DNA from: Pomacea canaliculata
Taxonomy: Eukaryota > Mollusca > Gastropoda > Architaenioglossa > Ampullariidae
Assembly (NCBI RefSeq): GCF_003073045.1
Contig: NC_037596.1
Coordinates: 9,379,587 to 9,443,586 of the forward strand
Reading direction: 5' to 3'
Length of the DNA stretch: 64,000 nucleotides
This document shows, one piece after another, positions 55,801-64,000 of the stretch. The translations under genes were made by a program, and so were the position numbers. The notes beneath the pieces are model-generated. The model worked only from the letters and a program-made list of their open reading frames with translations, was not told the DNA's origin and searched no databases. Every line of letters starts with the position of its first letter. Position 1 is the first letter of the stretch.

Positions 55801-58800
55801 TGCATGTTGCTGCCGACGAGATAGTAATGTCATCAGCAAAGTCCTAGCTGTTTGGTGAAAATTCACTAGATACCAGTGTTGCTGTCTGAAATTGTCTTGC
55901 GCATGATCCGGTCTGTGACCATCAGGAAGATTGTTGGTGATGATATGCAATATGCTATCTTGTCTTATGCCAGTCTTCATTATGAAAAGTTTAGTGAGTT
56001 TGCCATTGTGGATAATTTGGCAGGACAAGTCTTCGCACAACCCCAAGTCCACAAAAGTTATATAGAGGGAGGATTGCTACTCAATAGACTGCTCAATAAT
56101 GACACGGAGCGTAGCAATGTGGTCAGTGTCCTATCCTGGTGAAACCCTGCTTGTTCTGGTCTCAGTCTCTTGTCTAGTACCTTCTTCAGTCTCTCTGGTA
56201 TTACCCTTGTCAGGACTTTGCTGCGGATGGGCAGCAGCATAATCCCCCACCAGTTGTTGCACTGGGAGAGGTCTCCTTTCTTTGGTAACTTGACCAGGTA
56301 GCCTATTTTCCAGTATGTGAATACTAGCTCTTTTTCCCAGATCTTGTGTAGGAGGGACTGTAAAATGTTTGCTGTTGTTTCTGGGTCTGCCTTTAGTGCT
56401 TCTGAGGGTATGCCATCTGGGCATCTTGCCACTTTTCATACTTTTGATAGCTTTGATGATTTCTGTCTTAGTGGGAGGGCTGGTGTTGATGTGAAGTTAT
56501 TCAGTTGCTGGTGGTTATGTCAGGTAAAGATGGTAGATGAGGTCGATTCAGGATCTCATCGAAGTGTTCCATCCCTTCCTGAGGTGAGATGAACAGAAAA
56601 AAAAAACAAATGGCTTGCAAACATGAATGAGTGAACTGGTTATTACTGCTGCTCAAGACAGGCCTAAGTCCTGAACCTTGTCAGCCTCTGTGTCTATCCA
56701 GTTATCCCCAATAACCATTACTGGCCGACCAGCCTATACCACACAAAGTATTTGTTTATTGTAAAACGATTTCAGCCTCTACTATGCAATGTATTTGTTT
56801 ATCGTAAAAGGATTTCAGTGTACCAGTTCAGGTCTTAATGTTTTCACTTTTATTTCCAGCAAAAATTCATTTGAAGTTGTTCAGCTGAATTCAAGCTCCA
56901 GCCTATCTAGTTTTACAGAGTCAAAAAATATAATAACGTTATAGAGTCACTGTATATATAAGATTTTTAAAAAAGTAACAGTGATATCAGCAGTGGCTAA
57001 GGCTAGGCTGGACAGGATGTGGTGCAGCCATAAATATCAAAACAAGGGTTGTGGAGGAGCAGCTGGTAGCTGGCAGTGAATTATATTTAGGCAGGAGATG
57101 CACATCAGTGCCAGAAAGTGTGCTTGGTGGTGATTGGTTTAGGTTAATTGCGCTGATTGCAGTGGACCTACAGGAGCATCTCAAAAAGTTTAGCCGTTTG
57201 AGGTTTAGGCAGGTAAGGGCAGAACTGAGACAGGACTACATATTGAGAGACAGCTGCCACGCTGGACTTGATGCTGTAACTTGTAGAAGAAGGATGGAGC
57301 CATGGCATTTGACTAAACCAGTTCAATAAAGTAGAAGACATCTGCCAGCTCACTTCCTGCATGTGGTTTGAGTATGTGGGAGAAAGTTTACTAGTCACAC
57401 CATACCCCTCACCTCTCAGTTACACTGTTAAGTGCAATCTATATGTGGTACCTATCATGCTTGACAGATGTGAAACTTGCGCTGTGCTTGCTAATACAGA
57501 GAAGAGACTTCAGGAATTTGAAAACACATGCCTGAGACGGTTGTAGGAAACGTAAAGCTGATGACTATATGAAAGACATTTATTACACCCTGTAGCACAC
57601 TAGGAACTTCTGCTCACAACAGTCAAACGATATAAGCTGATCTGGTTTGGCCATGTGTTCTGGCATGACACTCTGCTAAAGTCGTCCTGTATAAGACCTT
57701 TTCACTATCGTTTAATTGAACTGAACTGAGGGCGACACGTCTTGCCGAGGTTCACTTTACTAGCTTGTGCCAATTTTTGTCATCCCAGCTTTTTCACTTT
57801 TAGCAATGTTTCACCCCTCGTTAATGTTTCTAACATCTTTAGTTCTCACTAACTTATTAATTGCCATGTTATGGTTGAGAACATCCTCTTGAATGATGAC
57901 ATCTGAGGCATTCTTACTTTCATACATCTTCTCACACCCAAAGCCTGGTGCCGCTGGATGCACATGTCTTCCTCTTTAGTGATGTGCTGAAGATTTAGAA
58001 CCTTTTGGGTCAATACTATCAGAGTAACATTATCAGTGTGATATGAAGTTTTTCGACATGCATGCCTTGCATCTGTCATCACACTGATCCCGTTGGTCAG
58101 AGTAGACTGTTCTGCTTAAAGTGAAACTGTGACAGATTGGTGCTTCAAGAAGTCAATGACTGCAGATCCATGGCAGCCGTTTCCTAAAAAATGTATTATC
58201 TACATGTCCCAGATTTTCACACTTAACAAATTTGTTATATTGAATAGGGATAATGCCCGATGTACCGCAAGGTACATTCTTTCACTTACAGAATAACTGT
58301 CACCTAGGGGAGACTAGTTACAGAATACAAACGATATTATGTCTGTTAGGACAACCAAAGATGATCAGCACATGTCCAGCTATTTTTTCAATCTTCACTT
58401 TGAGCGAAGAGGTGCACAAGACTGAATGTGCATGAACATGATCTACATTCTACACTGTCCTTCACCTTGCCGTGCTCACCGACAGACAAGCATGGACAGT
58501 ATCAAAATTAGAACACTGGCGAAATCTGAGACAAATTTTTGTGGAAAACTTTTATAATCAAGGATTTTAAAATATGTTTTATTCATGACCTTGATTACAA
58601 AGAGTAAGTCTTGTTGAGATGATATTTACATGGCAAGTTATGTTTTAAACCTTTGCAGAAAGTCATAATAGTGAAGTCTTGGTGAGATTATACTGTAATG
58701 CATCCATAAAACAGTTATGTGTGTATATGCACCAATATAAGGACTCTTTTCTTGCTTAAGAAGAGGACATGAAATAAGACCCTTGTCTTCGTGTCGTCAT

Positions 58801-61800
58801 TGACCGTTTTTCTCATTGGCCATTTGCAGTTGTACCTATACCTGTACCCTTGGATATTATTTCAGGAAACTTGGCGGTGGTCATGGCAATATCAGGATTA
58901 TGGTGGCTACAATTGGACGCCCTATCCAAATGACAAAGATATCACCAATGAGCCACCTGTTAAAGTAACAAGTTCATGTCAGTACCATCAGATCAGCAGA
59001 CTTACAGTAAACCTGACTATTGACGACTCTCAGCGAACATATAGGTGTGTTGTACAAGGAACCAATAATCAAGGCTCTTCTAACGCTGAGTATCTTCTGG
59101 GAGTTGTTGCTGAAACAGGTAAATTATTTCAACTTGATTTAAAGATCTTGCTGGCTGTGTTGTGTTTTTTTTAAATAGAGATGTCTTAGTAATGTATGTC
59201 TGCTTTGTAAATTTCAGCATCATATAAAGTATCTAGTTGTAAAATTCATTTTTTTACACCTGTAATCAATGCATGGTGCAGTATCATGCTTGAGAATGGG
59301 AAAAAAGGGCTGCCAAGAGGGTGCCTGGCTACCATAGCTACTGTTTATGATCCATATGAAAAGCTTTCATTGGTTCATCTTCACTTTTTGTGGGGCTATA
59401 ACTTCTTAACCCATTCTGGGTGCAAGGCTAAGAAGGGTTAGTTCCCAAGAAACACATGATTTACCCCTATTTGACAGCTTCTGTTCATACTGTGTTCATT
59501 GATGGTCAAACATCTCGACCTGCTCCTTTTTCCTGTGATGTCCCCAGTTCTGTTCATTTTGTACACAAAGTCACTTTCATCTTGCATCCAGTCTCACAAG
59601 GTTTCTCATCAGTCATATGCTGATGACACGCAACTGTGCTGCTCCATTCAACTGACTGTCTGACTCTGCTACCAGCACAATAGAAAGGACTGGATGGTAA
59701 CAAGCAAACTTAAACTCAACCAGAAGAAGAAATCAATTTTCACTCCTTTGTACACCAAATCACATCAAGATGGGTAAAACCAACATCACCTTTGTGTCAT
59801 CCATCAGGAATCTGGGATTCGTTGTCACTGCAGACATGACTCTTGATAAACAAGTTACAGCTGTAAGTCAGTCTGCCTCTTATAAACTACCTAAAATCAT
59901 CGCCATCTGTCACATTCTCTCTACCTGCGCTACTACCATTCTTATCTGTGCATTTGTTCTTTCTCTGCTTGATTACTGCAACTCAATGTTTGCGGCTGCC
60001 TTGCATATCTTTTTCATAAACTCCAGAAAGTACAGAAGTCTACTGCATGTCTGGTGCTTAGAGCTAGGAAATGGGACCATGTGACTCCTCCCCTTTAATT
60101 TTTGCACTGGCTACCCATTCTTGCATCCAGTACAAACTGTTCGTGCTATGTCTTAATTTCTTTGCTGGTTTCTGCCCTGACTATTTCTATAAACTTCTCT
60201 TCCCTTACATTCCAGCTAGACAACTCGGCTTTTCCTCTGACGACCTTCTCCTAACTATTCCTGTTACCAGAACAACAACATATGGTTACAGGATTTTTAG
60301 TTACTGTGGAGTGAAACATTGGAACTCTCTCCCTTTCCATATTGACCACCTACCCACAGGCACTATTAAATATTTTAAACGTGCACTGAAAATGCTCATC
60401 TTAGTATTACTCTTAACACCATTTCCCACAATGCCACTCACTCCTTTTCACACCCTTCTACCCATTTCTGCTTGTTGCAGCTTCCCTGTTCGTCTTCCTT
60501 TTGCAAAATCGTGATACTGTCAGTCGTTGTTACTTGGTTCTCATTGCATTTTTTGTTACTGCTTTTTTTAAATTCATCATCAGTACTGTTGTTTATTCTT
60601 TGTAGCTAATATGTTCTTCTGTCCCTCATATGTTGCCCATGTCTCATTCTTGTTCTTAAGGGTCTAAGAGCATGTTCGTTTAGAGTGTAAGTATGCACTC
60701 TACAATTTTGCATTTATCATTATAAAAAATATTATAAATTAGCTATGAGAGGAAGAAGAACAATTGAAATTGATAATGAGAGATGAAAATGTGTAGGAAA
60801 GGAATATTCTTACCTACAATGAGGTAGAGTTTTGAAAAGTTTTTTTACTCACATGTTTACACAGGTTATATTATCCAAGAACAAGTTACACCTCCACCAA
60901 GCAGACTTTGATGTTTATAGATCAAGTACAAATAACCAAAAATCTTCTTGTTGATAGAAATTCATAGTGATGCATTATATAGGCTCCAGAATTATCACAA
61001 ACCATGACTGTAGAAATTCGCTCACTGTTCTCATGTGGATACTGTCATCATCAGACCCTGTATCTCTGAATCATAAAAATTGAACGCAGAAACCTAAGAT
61101 CAGGACATTAAAATCAAGTGACTGGATAAATTAATTATTGTTATAATATGAAAAACTATTCCCTTCAAGATATAAAGACATGAATACCCTTCACCACATT
61201 TGAGAATTTTATAAAAACTGGGAAGTAGGGTAACCTGGTCTGGTGAGACCATGTGATCCAGCATAACACCTTGCTGAAGATTGTCCTTTCAGGTACCTTG
61301 GAGGTAGGTCAGTGATGTAGCCAGATGAAGAACTGGCTTATGAATGTGAAGAATTGGACTGGTCATCGTAGACAGGACTTGCTCACTATTGCCTAAAACA
61401 GAGACGAATGGCAGGCCTTGTCAGTTGCTACATCTATTGTTTCCCCCAGTGATTGGTACTAGTCCTCAGTTTTCACTGTCTCCAGTCAAATTTGTTACAA
61501 AATCACCAGTTTGTTTTACTTGTTCTGTGCACATTACTGCTGCTTTCTTTCCAAAAATAAAAAAGAACACTGAAGTAGAGTATATCTCCAGTTTACCCCA
61601 TTCCAATACATGACACTTTCAATTCCTACACTCACACTAATCCTAACCCTGTCTCTACCCAACCTTCCAAAGATCACTATTCCCTAACTCCAGCCTCCAG
61701 TCATCGGTCCCTGGTTTCTTTAAAGTACATGAACACACACATTGTCACTGGGTAGCCTTTTGCTTTGTTTAAGCTGTTTAGATCTGATTTACCTGTATGT

Positions 61801-63697
61801 TTCTTTTCCCCAGATTTGACAACTCTAGGAACAGGTGCTAACAGTTGTGGTAAGTTTGCTGATTTATTATACGATTGTTGTTGCTTTTTTGAAAGTTAAC
61901 AAATATACTTTTGTCAGAGCTAAAGCGTTTATTACTTAGGGTAACATTGATCATGAGGGGCTGTGCATCTATCTATCTAATCCTCTTCGTTCATCAGGCT
62001 GCACATAAGGCCTCGACCAGAGTCCGCCACCGATGTCGATCGGCTGAAACCCGCTCTAGGTGACCCCATGTCCAGCCCTTTCCTTTCATCTCCCTTTCCA
62101 CTGTTCTTCTCCAAGTTTCCTTTGGGCGGCCTCGTTTTCTTCGGCCGTCTGGAGTCCATCGTAGGGCGACTGTGGAGAGGTCTGCTGTCTGCTGGCGGAG
62201 CACATGTCTAATCCATCGCCAATCCCTTCGTTGAACTTGCGTGGTGATGGACTCGGTTTCAGTTCTTCGTTGGTGATGGTGTTTGGCCAAAAGATGTTAA
62301 GTATGCGCCTGAGGCATCTGTTTTGGAAGACGTCAAGTCTGTTACTGATGGTTTTGGTCATCTTCCATGATTCGGATCCGTAAAGAAGGGTGCTGGTCAC
62401 AGTTGACTTGAAGATTCTCAGCTTGATCTTCTGACTGATGTTTGTTGCCTTCCATGTGCTCCTGAGTGAGGCGAAGGCCTGGCTGGCTTTCGCCAGTCGG
62501 GCTCGAATCTCCACCTCCGCCTCTTTATGTGGCTGGCAGATTTAAACCATCAAAAAACATAAGCATAAACATTTTTAATATAAAAAGCCATTTGAATTTA
62601 TGTTCCACTGAAAATGACACGCATACAAAACAAAAACCTACATGTACTGCCCATATGGGTAATGTTTATAGATATTGGCATTAGTATGGGATTGCATTTT
62701 TAAGAAAAAGAAAAATCACCACAAGATGTCAACCCAGGCAATGTCTAGTACCCCAGTTACTATATGTATTACTTCAATGTTTTTACAAGAGTATTTGCTC
62801 GTTGACTCTGACTTTGATCACACAAAAGCTCCAGGCACCCATAGCTAGTAACACTGGTAAGTGGGTTTTTTTCACAGAGAGAGGGTTTTCTGTTTCTCTT
62901 TAATGTCTGTCTTAAACTTTGAGAATTTTTGTGTAGTTCTCTTTTTTTATTATTTCAGGCTGTGCTTCATCAACAAAGAGTAAGTTGTTTTGCCAGGCTG
63001 AAATTTTTATACAGTTTGCAGTCACAGTGGTTATGGTAAGAATAATAGGCACTAAAGGCAGACAATTTATTACCTGTAGCAAAAAGTTGCACATCTTCAA
63101 TTTGTGATGACGTGAATTGTAAGTGAATTTGTATTTGTAAATATTTGCGATTGAGTATACAAAGATTCAGTATATATATATTACTATCCATCTTTACTAA
63201 AGAAAAAGATCTTTAATGAGGCCTTAAGGCAGCTAAAGATCTTTACTATTACTTTTTTTACCTTTATGCTAGTTTTAAAACAGCAGGAAAATATATACAG
63301 CAAATTGAAAGAAACTTTCGTCGATTGTCTGCAGAGGATTTGTTAACAGTGAACCAACATGTATTTAAGGATTTTAAGAGTTTCATTAATATGTTTTCTC
63401 TTTCGCTCTTAGACTCAGTTGTATTTTCATTCTTGAAATACTACATTTTCATCATCCATCCCCCCCCCCATGTCTTCACTACTTCCATATAGTGGATCAT
63501 GCACGTCAATCAATCTATGAATGGACTCGACTTAAATGAAATTTTGTGGTCAGCACTTGAATTAGAAGTGGGGGCTTTTTCAAAAGAGAAAGGGTTTTGT
63601 GTTTCTTTTTAATGACTACCTTGAACTTTGAGAATTTTAAATCGTTCTCTTTTTATTATTTCAGGCATTGCACCAACCCAAGCTTCATCAACTGAGA
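46855..63697 (+). CDS. Gene C: two-Ig protein with Ser/Thr stalk, 3' end outside window
   Basis: Exons: signal peptide 46855-46924 (MAWSKMGLCVINALVLMMTF, IPRG), Ig1 49521-49919, Ig2 54691-54812 plus 58866-59118, then small exons 61814-61849 (DLTTLGTGANSCG), 62959-62979 (CASSTKS) and 63665-63697 (IAPTQASSTES). All phases close (311 codons plus one base, ready for a further phase-1 exon). The last exon is nearly the stalk exon of gene 1, so a GPI-type terminal exon like that at 30572 is predicted downstream of the window. Introns reach 4.8 kb and are packed with LINE and DNA-transposon remnants, against a few hundred bases in A and B. Its signal peptide is unlike those of A and B. Confidence 0.8.
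47222..47362 (-). mobile_element. RTE-type LINE fragment
   Basis: Minus-strand translation gives NTITNNIQTFFNRCMRHILN and IRWPEKIFNIDLWERTN, matching the C-terminal region of RTE elements. The same segment at higher completeness lies at 52.75-52.9 kb. About 140 bp remain. It is in the first intron of gene C, next to a G run at 47209-47218. Confidence 0.75.
47593..47690 (+). repeat. Hairpin-forming repeat shared by introns of genes B and C (copy 2)
   Basis: gctcgccgagacta and gagtctcggcat can pair; tacacgtccatggt follows. The loop is longer than in the gene B copy. See 42061-42140. Confidence 0.55.
47691..49520. other. First intron of gene C; a perfect-arm hairpin, otherwise nothing recognised
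   Basis: Near 48357-48387, aaagttacgatc, a short loop and gatcgcaacttt form a stem of about 12 bp with one mismatch, in a GC-richer patch (48270-48400) containing ggccggcgg. The rest is AT-rich without recognisable exons. Confidence 0.4.
49521..49919 (+). CDS. Ig-like domain 1 exon of gene C
   Basis: A 399-bp phase 1-1 exon: GFAQLQLNPNPLRLTNG, core Cys in VQISCGIPSGVTN, LTNQGQAALETGSGLTQNTA, and closing AKCEDVGSYGCVITY (DxGxYxC intact) with the extra Cys in AKC. It ends in NFTVIG, a potential N-glycosylation site at the domain border as in the paralogues. Confidence 0.88.
49920..51379. other. Gene C intron, AT-rich; nothing recognised
   Basis: About 1.46 kb of AT-rich sequence with no motif, repeat or splice-flanked exon of the family that I could identify. 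Confidence 0.4.
51380..51950 (-). mobile_element. RTE-type LINE fragment
   Basis: The minus strand encodes FPKKGNSKQCQNYRTISLINN (51.7-51.8 kb), the block that precedes the RT core in RTE elements; compare LVKLPKKGDLSQCNNWWGI in the copy at 56.3 kb. The remainder towards 51380 looks like the decayed continuation. Frames are broken. Confidence 0.65.
51985..52340 (-). mobile_element. CR1/L2-type LINE 3' end
   Basis: Read on the minus strand it aligns with the 3' end of the LINE at 59.5-60.7 kb: aatggaactctctccctttccatat, then tttctgtccctcatatg, gagtatgcactttacaa and an att-rich tail (seen here as ataataataataa near 51992). Only the tail portion remains. Confidence 0.7.
52460..53010 (-). mobile_element. 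RTE-type LINE 3' fragment
   Basis: Minus-strand pieces read AVLLYGSETWRMTNTITKKI (about 52.9 kb), IRWPEKISNTDLWERTNQ (about 52.8 kb), WGWIGHTLRKP (about 52.7 kb) and GRPRQTW followed by TWSQLER (about 52.6 kb), the standard C-terminal series of RTE elements. It ends near the ...CST motif at about 52490. Well preserved but 5'-truncated. Confidence 0.85.
53031..53805 (+). mobile_element. Internally deleted mariner-like transposon (about 775 bp)
   Basis: Terminal inverted repeats of about 30 bp: aagggatgtttcacttcc on the left (from 53033) and, inverted, aagggatgttccatttca on the right, both followed by matching GACTT words. TA lies at each outer edge. Inside, 53495-53572 encodes VLKPPHYSSDLAPCNFWWF and PSLKE, the PPYSPDLAPCDF block of mariner transposases with the final catalytic Asp replaced by Asn. 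A full mariner is about 1.3 kb, so a large part is missing and it cannot encode a transposase. Confidence 0.85.
53866..54310 (-). mobile_element. SINE or LINE 3' remnant with L2-like tail
   Basis: At 53868-53935 the minus strand ends aatgcactatataaatctg followed by tttattaata, the form of tail seen on CR1/L2-type LINEs and the SINEs that use them. The body up to about 54310 lacks protein motifs. Boundaries are approximate. Confidence 0.4.
54691..59118 (+). CDS. Ig-like domain 2 exons of gene C
   Basis: Exon 2a is 54691-54812 (VPPGNITMTADPQIQVGNY ... LSCNCMIGTYDSAEG) and exon 2b is 58866-59118 (ETWRWSWQYQDYGGYNW ... SSCQYHQISRL ... RTYRCVVQGTNNQG). The intron inside this domain is about 4.05 kb, compared with 119 bp in gene B, because RTE, Kolobok-like and other repeats have accumulated. 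Domain landmarks match the paralogues: VPPGNIT start as in gene 1, core Cys in LSC, Trp in TWRWSW, Cys in YRC. Confidence 0.86.
55100..56560 (-). mobile_element. RTE-type LINE, RT region, frame-broken
   Basis: The minus strand, 56440 to 56060, encodes CPDGIPSEALKADPETTANI, LQSLLHKIWEKE, LVKLPKKGDLSQCNNWWGIM and RPEQAGFHQDRT. Further down, GIRQDSILHII and KANRKKTKVMRINNKQ (56.0-55.7 kb) and a C-terminal remnant to about 55100 follow. These are successive RT and connection blocks of an RTE element in order. Stops and shifts are frequent. It occupies the Ig2 intron of gene C. Confidence 0.85.
57430..57730 (+). mobile_element. RTE-type LINE C-terminal fragment
   Basis: Encodes IMLDRCETCAVLANTEKRLQ and EFENTCLRRL at 57454-57543 (family form: LYGCETW.LLADTEKR.QAFE.KCLR.L), then ISWFGHVFWHDTLLKS in another frame near 57635-57680 (family form: AWFGHVTRHDTLLK). 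It is in opposite orientation to the LINE at 55.1-56.6 kb, so it is a separate insertion. Confidence 0.7.
57780..58100 (-). mobile_element. DNA-transposon transposase fragment, perhaps Kolobok-type
   Basis: Minus-strand frame MTDARHACRKTSYHTDNVTL, then VLNLQHITKEEDMCIQRHQA and LGVRR. It recalls a transposase block with the pattern TDARHG.RK ... HKVL...H.TK.DD...QRHE. I remember this from animal Kolobok-like transposases but cannot verify the assignment. A stop and shift follow. No termini found. Confidence 0.35.
59520..60740 (+). mobile_element. CR1/L2-type LINE, 3' half of RT and tail
   Basis: In order: SHQSYADDTQLCCSIQLTV (about 59.6 kb, RT motif YADD), NITFVSSIRNLGFVVTADMT, LSLLDYCNSMFAAALH, PARQLGFSSDDLLLTIPVTR, and TYGYRIFSYCGVKHWNSLPF. 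These blocks mark the RT C-terminal part of CR1/L2-group LINEs. The tail at 60.65-60.74 kb (gagtgtaagtatgcactcta ... ttgcatttatcattataaa) is shared with the minus-strand copy at 52 kb. Frame breaks show it is dead. In the intron after Ig2 of gene C. Confidence 0.85.
61814..63697 (+). CDS. Small stalk exons of gene C
   Basis: Exons are 61814-61849 (DLTTLGTGANSCG), 62959-62979 (CASSTKS) and 63665-63697 (IAPTQASSTES), all phase 1-1. The last two have the atttcaggc acceptor and agtaagttgt donor surroundings of the gene 1 stalk exons, and their introns share words with the gene 1 stalk introns (tttaatgtct, ggttatggtaagaataatag). Two cysteines in the first two exons are absent from the gene 1 stalk. 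More copies probably follow beyond the window. Confidence 0.75.
61970..62540 (-). mobile_element. RTE-type LINE 3' end with TAGA tail
   Basis: Minus strand: IRARLAKASQAFASLRSTWK, STLLYGSESWKMTKTISNRL, FQNRCLRRILNIFWPNTITN, then in the next frame RRDWRWIRHVLRQ, GRRKRGRPKETWRRTVEREM and HRWRTLVEALCAA. It ends with a gattagatagatagatg tail near 61965-61985, typical of a short tandem LINE tail. One frame break separates the two blocks. It differs in sequence from the RTE copy at 52.5 kb, so at least two RTE subfamilies are present. Confidence 0.87.
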
Positions 63698-64000
63698 GTA
63701 AGTTGTCCTGCCAGGCTGAAGTTTTTGAAGTTTGCATAACCAAATAACTTATAAGCCACAGACAGTGTTTACAGTAGGAATAGTAGGCAGTTAAGTCAAG
63801 GCAGACACTTTATCAATTACCTGTAGACGTTCTCCTCCTTTGAGAACGACTTCTGGCCTTGGCGTCGAACGTCTATCTCTCACAGGTAGGGCAAGTCCGG
63901 GTTGTGGCCCTTTGCTTTCCATGGCGACAGAAGACATACTGACAATTCCTCGTCACCGACTCGCCCCTTTGCTCAAGGTTCACTTGCAAGCTATAATAAT

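Noticed and set aside
61389-61613. 74-codon open frame before the first stalk exon of gene C
   Set aside because: No homology to the stalk or Ig modules, no acceptor in phase; treated as intron.

Overview
This window is eukaryotic nuclear DNA. It is AT-rich and intron-rich, crowded with non-LTR retrotransposon fragments (RTE-type and CR1/L2-type LINEs), tRNA-derived SINEs and short DNA transposons, and it carries multi-exon genes for secreted or surface immunoglobulin-like (Ig) and CUB proteins. The transposon mix and the style of the Ig modules (they recall the IgSF part of snail fibrinogen-related proteins) suggest a gastropod mollusc. That is inference; no species can be named from sequence alone. 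No tRNA, rRNA, CRISPR array or bacterial-type operon was seen.

Region by region: (1) about 2.2-31.1 kb, + strand: one long gene, entered after its 5' end. It has seven CUB domains, each split over three exons (A, B, C), joined by tiny Thr/Ser-rich linker exons, then two Ig-like domains, four 33-bp stalk exons and a terminal exon whose hydrophobic tail looks like a GPI-anchor signal; a poly(A) signal follows. From 12.0 to 23.8 kb the CUB+linker cassette is repeated four times with very similar introns, a recent tandem amplification. (2) 33.4-36.4 kb (gene A) and 40.8-44.7 kb (gene B), + strand: two compact paralogues with signal peptide, Ig1, Ig2 and a short Cys-rich secreted tail, duplicated together with about 1 kb of TATA-containing 5' flank. 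(3) 46.9 kb to the window end, + strand: gene C, with a signal peptide unrelated in sequence to that of A and B, the same Ig1-Ig2 pair in introns swollen by LINE and DNA-transposon insertions, then stalk exons like those of gene 1. It continues beyond the window.

The four genes form a head-to-tail family. The shared core is Ig1 (one exon) plus Ig2 (two exons). They differ in what is attached in front (CUB array or plain signal peptide) and behind (GPI-like tail or Cys-rich tail). Most domain boundaries are phase-1 introns, so modules can be added or dropped without breaking the frame. My exon models close in frame throughout: 302 aa for A, 305 aa for B, 1,389 complete residues for gene 1 and 311 complete codons for gene C. 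A role in recognition or adhesion, perhaps innate immunity, is plausible for such CUB and V-like Ig proteins but is inference. I do not know a described CUB(7)-Ig(2)-GPI protein, and this locus is the best candidate here for a previously undescribed system.

Mobile elements are unusually readable. Three hAT-like elements, one SINE and two other terminal-inverted-repeat elements have target-site duplications, and for those lying in the repeated introns the sister cassettes show the empty site.
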